A stretch of DNA of 64,000 nucleotides from Aralia elata. Taxonomy: Eukaryota; Streptophyta; Magnoliopsida; Apiales; Araliaceae. Each line of letters begins with the position of its first letter. The first letter of the stretch is position 1. The stretch spans positions 21,327,506 to 21,391,505 of the forward strand of contig CM068379.1 in assembly GCA_034770075.1 (NCBI GenBank), read 5' to 3'. The translations under genes and the position numbers were made by a program. Positions 54,731-64,000 of the stretch are shown here, piece after piece. The notes beneath the pieces were generated by a model that was given only the letters and a program-made list of their open reading frames with translations, did not search any database and was not told where the DNA came from.

Positions 54731-55402
54731 AGTTTTCAAAAATCATGCTTTTCACTTTTATCAACTTAACTTTTCATGGTCTAATACAAATAATAAACAC
54801 ATTCCACTATCAATAACCACCCTTGTATCTTTGGAACCCACCATGGTTCCTCCACACACAATACTCCTATAACCAAGCATGTATATCACTATATATACCA
54901 TAACTTAACTAAAGTTTTAAGGATAGAGTACTTTTAAACCTTCTAGTGGCTTAATCTGATTCCTCCTTGCTAGGATCTTGCTATAGACTTTAGCTAGAGC
55001 TCATCCTCTTCCTTGCTCCACTAAGAATAGCTCCTACACTTAGTGTTTCTCTCAAGCTCTCTTTTCTCTCTAACTTTGCTCTTTAGCTTGGTGAAAATGA
55101 CTAAAGTGTTGGTAAATAAAGTATGTTAGGTATTTATAGGAGAACTTTAAAACAATTATAAGTTGACCCTCCTTTTTAGTCTTCTTTAGTCAAGCTCCTC
55201 TAATTTCTCTTATTCTTGCTAGGCCCCATATGCTTAACACTAAACACTTACTTAATTAGGCTAAACAATGATTTAGTCTAATTAACCATGTTTACTATTG
55301 GATGGATGTGATGTGAAGTTGTTGGGAGAGTGGTTAGGAGTGGGTAAGAATTGGTAGGAGTTTTTGAACCACCGTTTTTTTTACACACACACACACACAA
55401 AT
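54731..55402 (-). promoter_or_regulatory. Promoter-like fragment of unknown LTR between the Athila elements
   Basis: No gene is seen. On the minus strand CCTATAAATACC at 55140-55129 is followed by an AGAGAGAAAAGAGAGC-rich leader and short blocks (AAGCTAAAGAGC), as in plant LTR promoters. There is no partner LTR or coding region in the window, so this could be a solo or truncated LTR. Confidence 0.35.
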
Positions 55403-55403
55403 A

Positions 55404-55452
<49 letters not shown>
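55383..55452. repeat. (CA)n(TA)n microsatellite
   Basis: ACACACAC runs into a long alternating TA tract just left of the second Athila element. Confidence 0.95.
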
Positions 55453-55455
<3 letters not shown>

Positions 55456-55485
55456 CACCATACTTTCATTCGTCATTAGGCCACC

Positions 55486-57190
55486 TGATGAGTAGGTTTC
55501 ATACCTACTTATTGGATACTATTCTGCTTCATTTGTTGCTTAACTTGTAGTTCCAAAGTGTGTTTTCATGCATTTTCCTCGTATTTTTGGTATTACCTCA
55601 TCATTTGCATTCTATGGCTTTTGCACAGTTTTTGGATCGTTTGGCAAAGAGCATGTGACATATGATGTTTGGGAGCTGAATGAATAAAAGTTGCTAGCAC
55701 AGTGCGCGGGAATCGAGGAATCAGACTGAGTATAGCAGTGCAACAGCAGACTGATAGACAGCGCAACTGCGCCCATTTTGGCTTGGAAGCCAGCGCAGTT
55801 ACGCCCGTGCCCTGCGCCCAGTAACTTCCAGCGCAGCTGCGCCCAGCTTGGCCTTGAGGCTGGCGCAGCTGCGCCCTCCCTTTTCCTGCTGAAGTCCTCA
55901 GCGCAGCTGCGCCCATTTTACAAAGGAATCCAGCGCAGCTGCGCCTGTCGCCAGCCAGCCATGCAGACCACGTTCCAGACAGTGAAGCAGCATTACCAAA
56001 ATCATGCAAAGCCAGTTTTCAAGGAATTAGTGAAATGAAACTTTATTAGTGGGGAATCAGAATAAGTCAAAAGAAGACAAAATGAGCATGTAATATAATG
56101 AGTAGAGAACTTAATTGAGGAGAATTCTACTCCTACACGAAAATTAGAAAAGTTTACTGCATTCTGAGTTCTAAAATTGAAACAATTCTGCTGATCATCA
56201 AATTCACTCGGGAACTGAAGAATGGAGCTACATGGATGCTGAATTGAAGATTGGGAGCAAGAAATCAAAAAATCGACACAACGTGGAAAATCATCAGAAG
56301 TTGCAGAAACAAAGGAACCGAAGCAGGGAGTTCTATTATTTTCTGTTTTTGATTAATTTTTCCTATACAAGAATTATGATGATGAACCAATTGTGTATGA
56401 TGAATTCTATTATTGTCATTATGAACTAAACTTAATTCTTGGGATTATAATGAATCTTTTGCATTACTGAAAATTGAAATGCTTCCTTATTATTGCTAGT
56501 TGGTTATGAAATGAATGTCTAGCATAATTTATACTAAACGTTTAATTGCTTGATCACCAATTACCGTGATAATTTATATGAAATTGAGAAAGGAAATATA
56601 AATTGAGATCTGATCATGCTAGCATATGTTCATAATTTTTACATTCCTCGTGAAGTTATGTTTCATGCTTAGGATAGAAATATACCGAAGCACCATATGT
56701 GGCCAATTGAGAACTTATACTTAAACCCTCTTGATTGTAATTCACATAGAAATATAGTGCGTTAGTCATCTAGGGTGTTCACATTCATTCTATCAATTGT
56801 GGATTTAGTGTGATATGAATATGGTGCATCGAAAGGTGGTCATATTTTACATTCGTGTTCTCGACCAACATTCCATAATAATCAATTAGCAACGATAGGA
56901 AGCATGGAAATCTAAGTTTGCAATAAGTGAAATTATAATCCCAAACCCATAAAATCTGTATTTATACAATCATAATTTGCTCTATTTGTTTCTTTAGTAA
57001 TCTTTAGACAATTTCATCATTGTACTCAACTGTTTAAAGAAATCAAGATAATTATAAAATCGGTGTTTGATAGTTATAATTGCAATTCTATTCTCCGTGG
57101 GATCGATATCTTACTTACTTTATATTACTTGTGGATCACGTGCACTTGCGTGTATGAGTCATATTTGTTATACACACAAATATCCCAACA
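55486..57190 (+). repeat. 5' LTR of Athila-like element 2, 1705 bp
   Basis: Starts TGATGAGTAGGTTTC and ends TATCCCAACA directly before AGTTTTTGGCGCC. The stretch 55761-55944 holds four exact and at least two variant GCGCAGCTGCGC palindromes; the rest is AT-rich. No coding sequence. Confidence 0.88.
55761..55944. repeat. Palindrome cluster GCGCAGCTGCGC in Athila 2 LTR
   Basis: Exact copies at 55831, 55863, 55901 and 55933; variants GCGCAACTGCGC at 55761 and GCGCAGTTACGC at 55783. Each is usually preceded by CCA or TCA and followed by CC(C/A/T). Confidence 0.95.
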
Positions 57191-57196
57191 AGTTTT

Positions 57197-57214
57197 TGGC
57201 GCCGTTGCCGGGGA
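57197..57214 (+). other. primer binding site, tRNA-Asp type
   Basis: TGGCGCCGTTGCCGGGGA, six bases after the LTR end. This is the canonical Athila primer site. Confidence 0.92.
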
Positions 57215-57340
57215 ATTGTAATTGCGTTTATAACTTTTACCATCAGTTTAAATTAGATTGGTTTTAGTTAAACAAATCTGTTCTTGTCTTAATTCTATTT
57301 TATTTTCTTTTACATTGTTATAGGTACTCTTGAGTAGTGT

Positions 57341-58756
57341 ATGCATACTCGATCGAAGAATCCTGACCTATTGCCTTTCGTGGATAACATTGAGAAAAGG
57401 GTTCAACAGTCAAGAAAGTGTGCTGAAACTACTCCAGAGAATCTAGACCAACCACAAGCAATGGCGGGAGAAGCACAAAAAGCATTGAGAGATTATGCTA
57501 CGCCAAGGATCAATGAACTGCAATCAAGTATCACAAGGCCAGCCATAACAGCCAATTCCTTTAAAATTAAACCAGGGACTATCCATATGATCCAAAACTT
57601 TGTCCAATTCGGGGGAATGGTGGTTGATGATCCAAATAAGCACTTGATGAGCTTTTTAGAGATCTGTGATACATTCAAATTCAGTGGAATTTCGGAAGAT
57701 GTAGTGAGATTGCGATTATTCCCATTCACATTAAGGGATAAAGCAAAGAGTTGGCTACACTCACTACCACCTGGATCCATTACAACTTGGCAAGATTTGG
57801 CGCAGAAATTCTTAGCAAAATTCTTCCCACCAGCCAAAACTGCTAAGTTGAGAAATGACATCTCATCATATGAGCAACTTCATGGAGAATCCTTCTATGA
57901 AACATGGGAGCGGTACAAGGAATTATTGAGGAAGTGTCCACATCACGGTTTGCCCCAATGGATGCAACTTAACACATTTTACAATGGGTTGAATATCCAC
58001 ACACGGGCAGGCATTGATGCAGCTTCGGGAGGGGCATTCATGGCCAAGAATTATGATGAAGCTTATGACCTTTTGGAGACCATGGCTGCAAATAACTATC
58101 AATGGCCAACAGCTAGATCCAGTCAACCAAAAATAGCTGGGATTTTAGATGTTGACACAGCCACATCACTCCAAGCCCAGATATCTGCTATAGCCAAAAA
58201 GTTTGACAACCTATATGAAGGAAAGGGGCAGCAAGTTTCCATGATTTATGAGCTTTGTGCAGGTTCACACTCTTCTGACCAATGTGCCATCAATTCCGAA
58301 TCTGTGTATTTTGTGAGCAACTATCAGCGGCCGGCAAATCAATATCAGAATAATTATAATCCGGGGAATAGGAATCATCCTAACTTCTCATGGAGCAACC
58401 ATCAAGATTATCCACAAGCTCCAAAACCTCACAATCTTCCGGGGTTCCACAATCAGCAACAAGCCACAGCTACTGATAAGAGGGTTGCTGATATGAATGA
58501 AAAGTTGGATAGATACATGGCCAAAACTGATAAGTTGGAGCAAGGCCAAGCATTGGGTTTCAAGAATTTGGAAAACCAGATGAGTCAATTGTTCAGCTTG
58601 TTATCTAATAGACCTTGGGGGGCTCTTCCTAGCGACACAGAAATAAATCCAAGGAGAACTGGAAAGGAGCAATGCCAAGTTGTCACCCTCAGAAGTGGGA
58701 AGCAGACTCTGCCAACCAGCGCAGCTGCGCCCATTTCACAAAAGAAGCCAGCGTAG
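57341..58756 (+). CDS. Athila 2 Gag
   Basis: ATG 57341 starts MHTRSKNPDLLPF; 471 codons are open. The capsid-type gag domain spans about residues 70-240: FKIKPGTIHMIQNFVQFGG, MSFLEICDTFKFSGISEDVV, then KSWLHSLPPGSITTWQDLAQ and SFYETWERYKELLRKCPHHG. A knuckle-like LCAGSHSSDQC near residue 308 has lost the first Cys of the usual C-x2-C. A Gln/Asn-rich region and a DKLEQGQALGFKNLENQM helix follow. The frame closes at a TAG (58754-58756) that lies inside one copy of the GC palindrome, where other copies read C. Gag builds the particle; downstream products are in the same frame. Confidence 0.92.
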   Translation: MHTRSKNPDLLPFVDNIEKRVQQSRKCAETTPENLDQPQAMAGEAQKALRDYATPRINELQSSITRPAITANSFKIKPGTIHMIQNFVQFGGMVVDDPNKHLMSFLEICDTFKFSGISEDVVRLRLFPFTLRDKAKSWLHSLPPGSITTWQDLAQKFLAKFFPPAKTAKLRNDISSYEQLHGESFYETWERYKELLRKCPHHGLPQWMQLNTFYNGLNIHTRAGIDAASGGAFMAKNYDEAYDLLETMAANNYQWPTARSSQPKIAGILDVDTATSLQAQISAIAKKFDNLYEGKGQQVSMIYELCAGSHSSDQCAINSESVYFVSNYQRPANQYQNNYNPGNRNHPNFSWSNHQDYPQAPKPHNLPGFHNQQQATATDKRVADMNEKLDRYMAKTDKLEQGQALGFKNLENQMSQLFSLLSNRPWGALPSDTEINPRRTGKEQCQVVTLRSGKQTLPTSAAAPISQKKPA

Positions 58757-58831
58757 CTGCGCCCTTCTCCAGAGGTTGATCCTGCCGACGCAGCTACGCT
58801 CATTTTGCAAGGGGAGCCAGCGCAGCTGCGC
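58719..58831 (+). repeat. Palindrome cluster in the Athila 2 gag-protease linker
   Basis: Exact GCGCAGCTGCGC at 58719 and 58820; variants at 58751 (GCGTAGCTGCGC) and about 58789 (GACGCAGCTACGC). It is translated in the element frame as Ala/Leu/Arg/Pro-rich text, and each unit is followed by CCCATTT or CCCTTCxCCAGA. Confidence 0.95.
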
Positions 58832-59524
58832 CCTTCCCCAGAAACTGACTCTGCTGAAATTTTTGGAGAGGAAGATAGCATAGAGAAATCTGAGCCCACA
58901 TCAATAAAAAGCACAGAAAAGACTCAACCCCCTCCCACCAGATATTATCCACCAGTTCCGTACCCTCAGAGGCAGCAAAAGCAGAAATTGGACAAACAAT
59001 TCTCTAAGTTTCTTGAGGTATTTAAAAAGCTACAAATCAACATACCATTTGCAGAAGCCTTAGAACAAATGTTGAGCTATGCCAAGTTCATGAAGGGGAT
59101 TCTGTCAAGGAAGAAGAAATTGCAAGATTTTGAAATTGTAGCTTTGACAGAAGAATGCAGTGCGGTATTACAAAGAAAGCTACCTCCAAAGTTGAAGGAT
59201 CCGGGCAGTTTCACCATTCCTTGCACCATTGGAGACCTGTCATTCAAGAAATGCTTATGTGATCTCGATGCAAGCATTAATCTCATGCCATTGTCCGTCT
59301 ATACTCAGTTGGGATTACCAGCACCCAAGCCAACAAATGTCTCTCTTCAGCTAGCGGATCGTTCAGTCACCTACCCGAGAGGAATAGTGGAAGATGTTCT
59401 TGTTAAGGTTGATAAGTTCATATTCCCAGCTGACTTTATAATCCTAGACTTCAAGGAAGACAAGGATATTCCCATCATACTTGGGAGGCCATTTTTAGCT
59501 ACCGGGAGGACTCTCATTGTATAA
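58757..59524 (+). pseudogene. Athila 2 protease region
   Basis: Same frame as Gag. After the palindrome linker comes a Pro-rich TRYYPPVPYPQRQQKQK, then KLQINIPFAEALEQML. The protease follows: GSFTIPCTIGDLSFKKCLCD, then LDASINLMPLSVYTQLGL (Asp present; Asp where the family has Gly) and IILGRPFLATGRTLI. A TAA at 59522-59524 closes it. Role: Gag-Pol maturation. Confidence 0.87.
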
Positions 59525-59953
59525 AAGGGAGAATTGACAATGAGGGTTCAAAACCAAGAAGTCACTTTTAATGTCTTTAAAGCGATGAAATTCCTGGCCG
59601 ATGAGGAAGATTGTTTCCGAGTAGATATCATTGAAAGTGCAGTGACCGGAGAAATCATGAAAGCCACACGTAGTGACCTGCTTGAGATGACACTGACAAG
59701 GGACATAGACTTGGACGAGCCCGAGAACTGTGAGTATGTCCATTTGCTAGATGCATTACCAAAGATGGCAAAGTTCAAGGTACCAATTGAGCCCTTGATA
59801 AGCTCAAAAGAGTCCTCTCCGCATTTGAAACCATCTAGAGAGGTACCCCCGAAACTTGAGCTTAAGCCCTTGCCAAATCACCTCAGGTACGCATATCTAG
59901 GCACTTCAGATACATTACCTATCATTATTTCTTCTGTGCTAACCTCTTTATAA
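59525..59953 (+). pseudogene. Athila 2 protease-RT linker
   Basis: Same frame, 140 codons open between two TAA codons. It continues a GELTMRVQNQEVTFNVFKAM strand after the protease, an acidic CFRVDIIESAV segment and LKPLPNHLRYAYLGTSDTLP, the usual lead-in to Athila RT. Stops at both ends disrupt it. Confidence 0.8.
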
Positions 59954-61600
59954 GAAGGCAAGCTGATAAGAATCCTTCGAGAATTCCAAGGGGCTATTGG
60001 ATGGACCATCGCTGACATAAAGGGAATCAGCCCCTCGATTTGCATGCACAAGATCCTGATGGAAGATGACAGCAAACCTACCATAGAGAATCAAAGAAGG
60101 CTGAATCCCATCATGAAAGAGGTGGTGAAAGCAGAAATTCTAAAATGGCTAGACACTGGGATCATCTACCCCATCTCTGACAGTCCGTGGGTGAGTCCTG
60201 TGCAATGTGTCCCAAAGAAAGGGGGAATAACTGTGGTAAGGAATGAGAACAACGAGTTGATACCAACTCGAACGGTCACGGGTTGGAGAGTTTGTATGGA
60301 CTACGGAAAGCTCAACAAAGCCACAAGGAAATATCACTTCCCACTTCCATTCATAGACCAAATGTTGGACAGATTGGCAGGGCATGAATACTACTGTTTG
60401 CTTGACGGATATTCCGGATATAATCAAATTGTCATCGCTCCAGAGGATCAAGAGAAGACAACTTTCACTTGTCCATATGGAACTTTTGCATTTAGGCAGA
60501 TGTCCTTCGGTCTATGTAATGCGCCGGCCACATTTCAACGGTGCACAATGGCGATATTTTCTGATATGGTAAAAATCAACATGGAAGTTTTTATGGATGA
60601 TTTTTCAGTGTTCGGAAATTCCTTTGACAACTATCTCGAGAATTTGGTTATGGTACTAAAGAGATGCGTGGAAACAAATCTTGTGCTTAATTGGGAGAAA
60701 TGTAACTTTATGGTCCAAGAAGGAATAATATTGGGACACAAAGTCTCAGTAAAAGGGTTGGAAGTGGATAAAGCAAAGTTAGAAACCATCGAGAAATTGC
60801 CTCCACCATCTTCAGTAAAGGGAGTTCGGAGTTTCTTGGGACATGCTGGGTTCTATCGCAGATTTATCAAAGACTTCTCCAAAATCACTAAACCCCTGTG
60901 CAGTTTATTGGAAAAGGATGTCCCATTCATATTCAATGAAAATTGTTTGGCAGCCTTTGAGTTGTTAAAAAAGAAGTTGACAACGGCACCTGTGATAGTG
61001 GCGCCGGACTGGTCCTTACCATTTGAGCTTATGTGCGATGCTAGTGACTACGTTATGGGCGTGGTATTGGGACAGTGCAGAGAAAAGGTTTTACATACAG
61101 TCTACTATGCCAGCAAGACACTCTCAGAGGCCCAAATGAATTACACCACCACCGAGAAAGAACTACTCGCTATTGTCTATGCATTCGACAAGTTCCGATC
61201 CTATCTCATTGGGACAAAAGTAGTGGTGTACACAGACCATGCAGCAATTCGGTACTTGATATCGAAAAAAGATTTCAAGCCAAGATTAATCAGGTGGATC
61301 CTTTTGCTCCAAGAATTTGATTTCGAAATAAAGGACAAGAAAGGCACGGAGAACCTAGTAGCCGATCATCTTTCCAGATTAGACAATCTGGAGCGGGAAA
61401 GCAAAGATAAGGCTGAAATAAATGATCATTTCCCCGATGAACAGCTATTTGCTGTAACCTCTAAGATCCCATGGTTTGCTGATATTGTCAACTACCTGGT
61501 GAGTCATGTACTCCCCCCGGATCTAACTTATCAACAGAAGAAGAAATTTCTGCATGATACAAAGAGATACATGTGGGACGAGCCTTACTTGTTCAAATAA
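59954..61600 (+). pseudogene. Athila 2 reverse transcriptase and RNase H
   Basis: Same frame as Gag; 549 codons open. RT: MHKILMEDDSKPTIENQRRL, then CMDYGKLNKATRKYHFPLPF, CLLDGYSGYNQIVIAPEDQ (first catalytic Asp), FGLCNAPATFQR and VFMDDFSVFGNSF (active pair intact). Connection: FLGHAGFYRRFIKDFSK. RNase H: FELMCDASDYVMGVVLGQ, then TEKELLAIVYAF and VVVYTDHAAIRYL, with VADHLSRL carrying the last Asp. All catalytic residues look present. It ends at a TAA (61598-61600) between RNase H and integrase. Confidence 0.93.
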
Positions 61601-62614
61601 TGTACAAATCTTGTGATCCGAAGGTGCATTCTCGAGGTCGAGACTGCAAGTATATTACATGCATGTCATTCTTCTCTGTATGGAGGCCATTATGGAATGC
61701 AAAGAACTGCAGCCAAAGTACTCCAAGTCGGGTTCTATTGGCCCACTTTGTTCAAAGACGCCCACCAATTCATAAAGAACTGTGATCGATGCCAACGGGT
61801 GGGAAACATCTCCAACCGCAATGAAATGCCATTAAACGTAATCTTGGAGGTGGAAATCTTTGATGTATGGGGTATAGACTTCATTGGACCATTCCCATCA
61901 TCCTGCAACAATCTATATATCCTCCTTGCAGTCGACTATGTGTCCAAATGGGTGGAAGCTTCTGCTTTACCAACCAATGATGCTAAGGTGGTTCTTAGGT
62001 TCCTACAAAAGAGCATTTTCACTAGATTTGGCACTCCACGAGCTATCATCAGTGATGAGAGTAGTCATTTCTGTAATAAACAGTTCACAGCCCTCCTAGT
62101 CAAATACGGAGTGAGGCACAGGATTGCCACAGCATACCACCCGCAAACAAATGGGCAAGCCGAAGTGTCAAATAGAGAGGTCAAGAGAATTCTGGAGAAG
62201 ATTGTCAATCCTTCCAGAAAAGACTGGTCATTGAAGCTAGATGAAGCATTATGGGCATACAGAACCGCCTATAAGACACCCCTCGGCATGTCCCCATACC
62301 ATGTTGTCTACGGCAAAGCTTGTTATCTTCCGGTTGAACTAGAGCACAAAGCTTATTGGGCGATCAAGAAGTTAAATTTCGACCCATCTGCAGCGGGAGA
62401 GAGGAGACTTCTACAGCTAAATGAACTTGATGAGTTTTGTTTACAAGCCTATGAGAATTCCAAACTTTACAAAGAAAAAGTAAAGAGATGGCACGACCAA
62501 AAAATCATTGAGAGAAATTTGAACCTGGCCAAGTGGTCTTGCTATTCAACTCCGGGCTTAAATTGTTCCCGGGAAAGCTCAAATCCCGATGGTCGAGTCC
62601 ATTTACCATCATAG
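61601..62614 (+). pseudogene. Athila 2 integrase
   Basis: Same frame. Zinc region: HACHSSLYGGHYGMQR with C-x2-C in NCDRCQRVGN. Core: WGIDFIGPFPSS (first Asp), FGTPRAIISDESSHFCNKQF (second Asp), then TNGQAEVSNREVKRILEKIV (Glu). MSPYHVVYGKACYLPVELEH and KEKVKRWHDQKIIERN follow. A one-base frame change near 62518 then separates the C-terminal domain, which continues in another frame to a TAG near 62701-62703. Catalytic triad intact. Confidence 0.92.
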
Positions 62615-62703
62615 CTGTATTCCCACACGGAGCCGTCGAAATAATTAGAAAGGACAGTGAACAACCGTTCAAAGTGAATGGCCAACGGCTAAAACACTAT
62701 TAG

Positions 62704-63311
62704 GGAGGCGAAGTCGATCGCCAAGAATCCTCAGTTGTCCTAGCCATGGACTGAGCAACATTGGATAGTCGAGCTAACCTACTTTAAACCAAGCGCTTCT
62801 CGGGAGGCAACCCGAATTTATTGTTTTACTTTTTATTCCTGTGTGATTATAATTTAGTTTGTATGATTTCATTTTAACATGTTTGTTTGCTTTTCAGGTA
62901 TCCAATCACACCCTAAACTGTGAGACTTAAACAGACTTTAAGTTTGAGGGGTGTAAAGTACACTACATTGCGTATGCATCGTTAGGAGTTGGAGGGCTGG
63001 CGCAGTTGCGCCGTACCTCGGGCCAAACAGCGCACAGCTGCGCCGTGCCAGCAAGCTACAACTGAGCACCAGCGCAGCTGCGCCCAAAACCAGTGCAACA
63101 AAGGTGCAGTTGCGCCCGTCGGCTGAAAGTTTTTTTATATATAAAGGCACGTCCCATCAGTTTAAGTCACATTAAACACAAAAACCCTAAACCTATTCTC
63201 TCCCCACCAGCAGCAGCAAGGCAAAAAAAAACCATCTCATATCCTCTCTTGTTATCTTCCCCAAACCCTAGCTACATCCAATCTTCTATCAAACCCTAGC
63301 CACTTTCAATC
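62704..63311 (+). other. Athila 2 post-pol leader with purine tract and palindromes
   Basis: No coding frame. A purine-rich TTAAGTTTGAGGGGTG lies at about 62938-62953. Palindromes follow at 63000 (GCGCAGTTGCGC), about 63030, 63072 (exact) and about 63104. TATATATAAAGG near 63136-63147 is a possible TATA box, and ATTAAACACAAAAACCCTAAACC precedes the downstream ORF. This could be an internal promoter for that ORF. Confidence 0.65.
63136..63147 (+). promoter_or_regulatory. possible internal TATA box before the downstream Athila ORF
   Basis: TATATATAAAGGC is followed about 30-50 bases on by a CA-rich, AAACCCTA-containing leader and then ATG 63312, the layout of an ordinary plant promoter and 5' leader. 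If used, it would drive the third ORF independently of the LTR. Confidence 0.45.
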
Positions 63312-64000
63312 ATGCCGAAGAGAGCACGAACCCCCCAACCATCTTCATCCAGCAGTAGCGACACAGACTCTGCGAGTGGTGGCATCAACACTCTGGATGC
63401 CACCAAGTTCGCCAACCTCTCCGCCCAACACTACTACTGAGAGGTGTTAAGCGTCAAATCATTCATACCGGAGAGGGGTTTGAAACTCAAGTCACAGGAT
63501 GGGAGGATTCTGGACCAAATCCGGCATTTGGGATGACTTTTTTCATTGAAACACCATTGTCCGCCCCGATGGCCATTGTTCGGGAATTCTATACCAATGC
63601 CCGGGAAACTCAAAATGGCATCTCCTTTGTACGGGGCAAGCAAGTCCCCTACACCGCGCAGGCAATCAACGAGCTATTCCGATTGCCATCTACTTCTGCT
63701 GAGACCACCAATTGGGTGGTAAATGAGCGCTTCGAGACTGATCTCGATGCTTTGGTTCGGGAGATGTGCCAACCGGGCACTCAATGGAAGACACAGGCGG
63801 GCACCACCCAGAAAGTCCACTTCCCCCAGACCGCGCTGAACAGATATGTCAAGGCGTGGTACGCTTTCATTTGCGTGAGTCTACTGCCGACCACCCACCA
63901 CCAGGATGTGACCCGAGACCGAGCGGTTATTTTACACTGCATTCTGAGAGGAGGGAGCATTGATGTGGGTTACATCATTCACCAATCTATACTTCGATTT
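63312..64000 (+). pseudogene. Athila 2 downstream ORF: putative plant transposon protein, partial
   Basis: ATG 63312 opens MPKRARTPQPSSSSSSDTD, a basic Ser-rich start. A TGA at 63438-63440 closes that frame after 42 codons. The protein continues in another frame from about 63437 to the window end without stops. Recognisable blocks are FFIETPLSAPMAIVREFYTN, FVRGKQVPYTAQAINELFRL, LNRYVKAWYAFICVSLLPTT and GGSIDVGYIIHQSI. This matches the domain commonly called putative plant transposon protein, found downstream of pol in Athila elements where an env-like gene is expected. Function unknown; truncated by the window edge. Confidence 0.75.

Larger units (their letters stand above)
55486..64000 (+). 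mobile_element. Athila-like Ty3/Gypsy element 2, well preserved, right end outside window
   Basis: 5' LTR 55486-57190, intact tRNA-Asp primer site, gag-pol from 57341 to about 62703 in one frame up to about 62518, then a non-coding leader and the start of the downstream ORF. Breaks are few: stops at 58754, 59522, 59951 and 61598 and one frame change near 62518. RT, RNase H and integrase residues look intact. The 3' LTR and target duplications are beyond the window. Confidence 0.92.

Noticed and set aside
55593..56038. Ala/Cys/Arg-rich frames on both strands in the Athila 2 LTR
   Set aside because: They come from translating GCGCAGCTGCGC repeats and lie entirely in LTR sequence.
1..64000. CRISPR array or bacterial operon interpretation of the regular repeats
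   Set aside because: Spacers are irregular, the repeats lie in retrotransposon LTRs, and the surrounding genes are eukaryotic transposon genes with introns.

Overview
The window is flowering-plant nuclear DNA, probably eudicot and from a repeat-rich, heterochromatin-like stretch. It is AT-rich, holds long (TA)n microsatellites, and is built almost entirely of transposable elements nested in or abutting each other. No intact host protein gene is seen. Nearly every element gene carries stops or frame changes.

Layout: (1) About 0.7-21.4 kb is a decayed Helitron on the minus strand. An RPA70-like gene (18981-21298) lies upstream of a multi-exon Rep/helicase gene (680 to about 7.2 kb), whose helicase is cut off in mid-domain next to a promoter-like fragment. 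A 9.68-kb Tat-lineage Ty3/Gypsy element (8775-18454, minus strand, 5-bp target duplication CTATA) sits between the two Helitron genes. It carries a dual RNase H and an antisense, intron-bearing coiled-coil gene. A 360-bp MITE (18537-18896) is also nested there. (2) 22-35 kb is non-coding: two hAT-type MITEs with perfect 8-bp target duplications, four copies of a dispersed repeat ending in CTTTATAATATA, several tandem duplications, a minus-strand promoter-like segment at 27.25 kb, and a back-to-back pair of long foldback elements embedded in one (TA)n tract. (3) 35.0-45.8 kb is a chromodomain-type (Tekay/Del-like) Gypsy element on the plus strand. Its 5' LTR has lost about 2 kb, while its 3' LTR is full length at 3.37 kb. 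(4) 45.8-54.7 kb is an Athila-like Gypsy element whose 5' LTR is broken at the Tekay junction. (5) 55.5 kb to the window end is a second, much better preserved Athila-like element: 1.7-kb 5' LTR, tRNA-Asp-type primer site, gag-pol in a single frame apart from four in-frame stops and one late shift, and the start of the downstream plant-transposon-protein ORF. Its 3' LTR lies outside.

Most unusual observations: a 12-bp GC palindrome, GCGCAGCTGCGC, occurs seven times exactly (plus variants) in the second Athila element, in three separate places: LTR, gag-PR linker coding region, and 3' leader. The other Athila and the Tekay element each reiterate a different short word in their LTRs. The foldback pair shares terminal motifs and flanking (TA)n target sequence. 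The Tat Gag carries a 20-residue Arg/Ser-rich tandem repeat resembling an RS domain. These are read from sequence by eye; copy numbers and divergences are hand counts.
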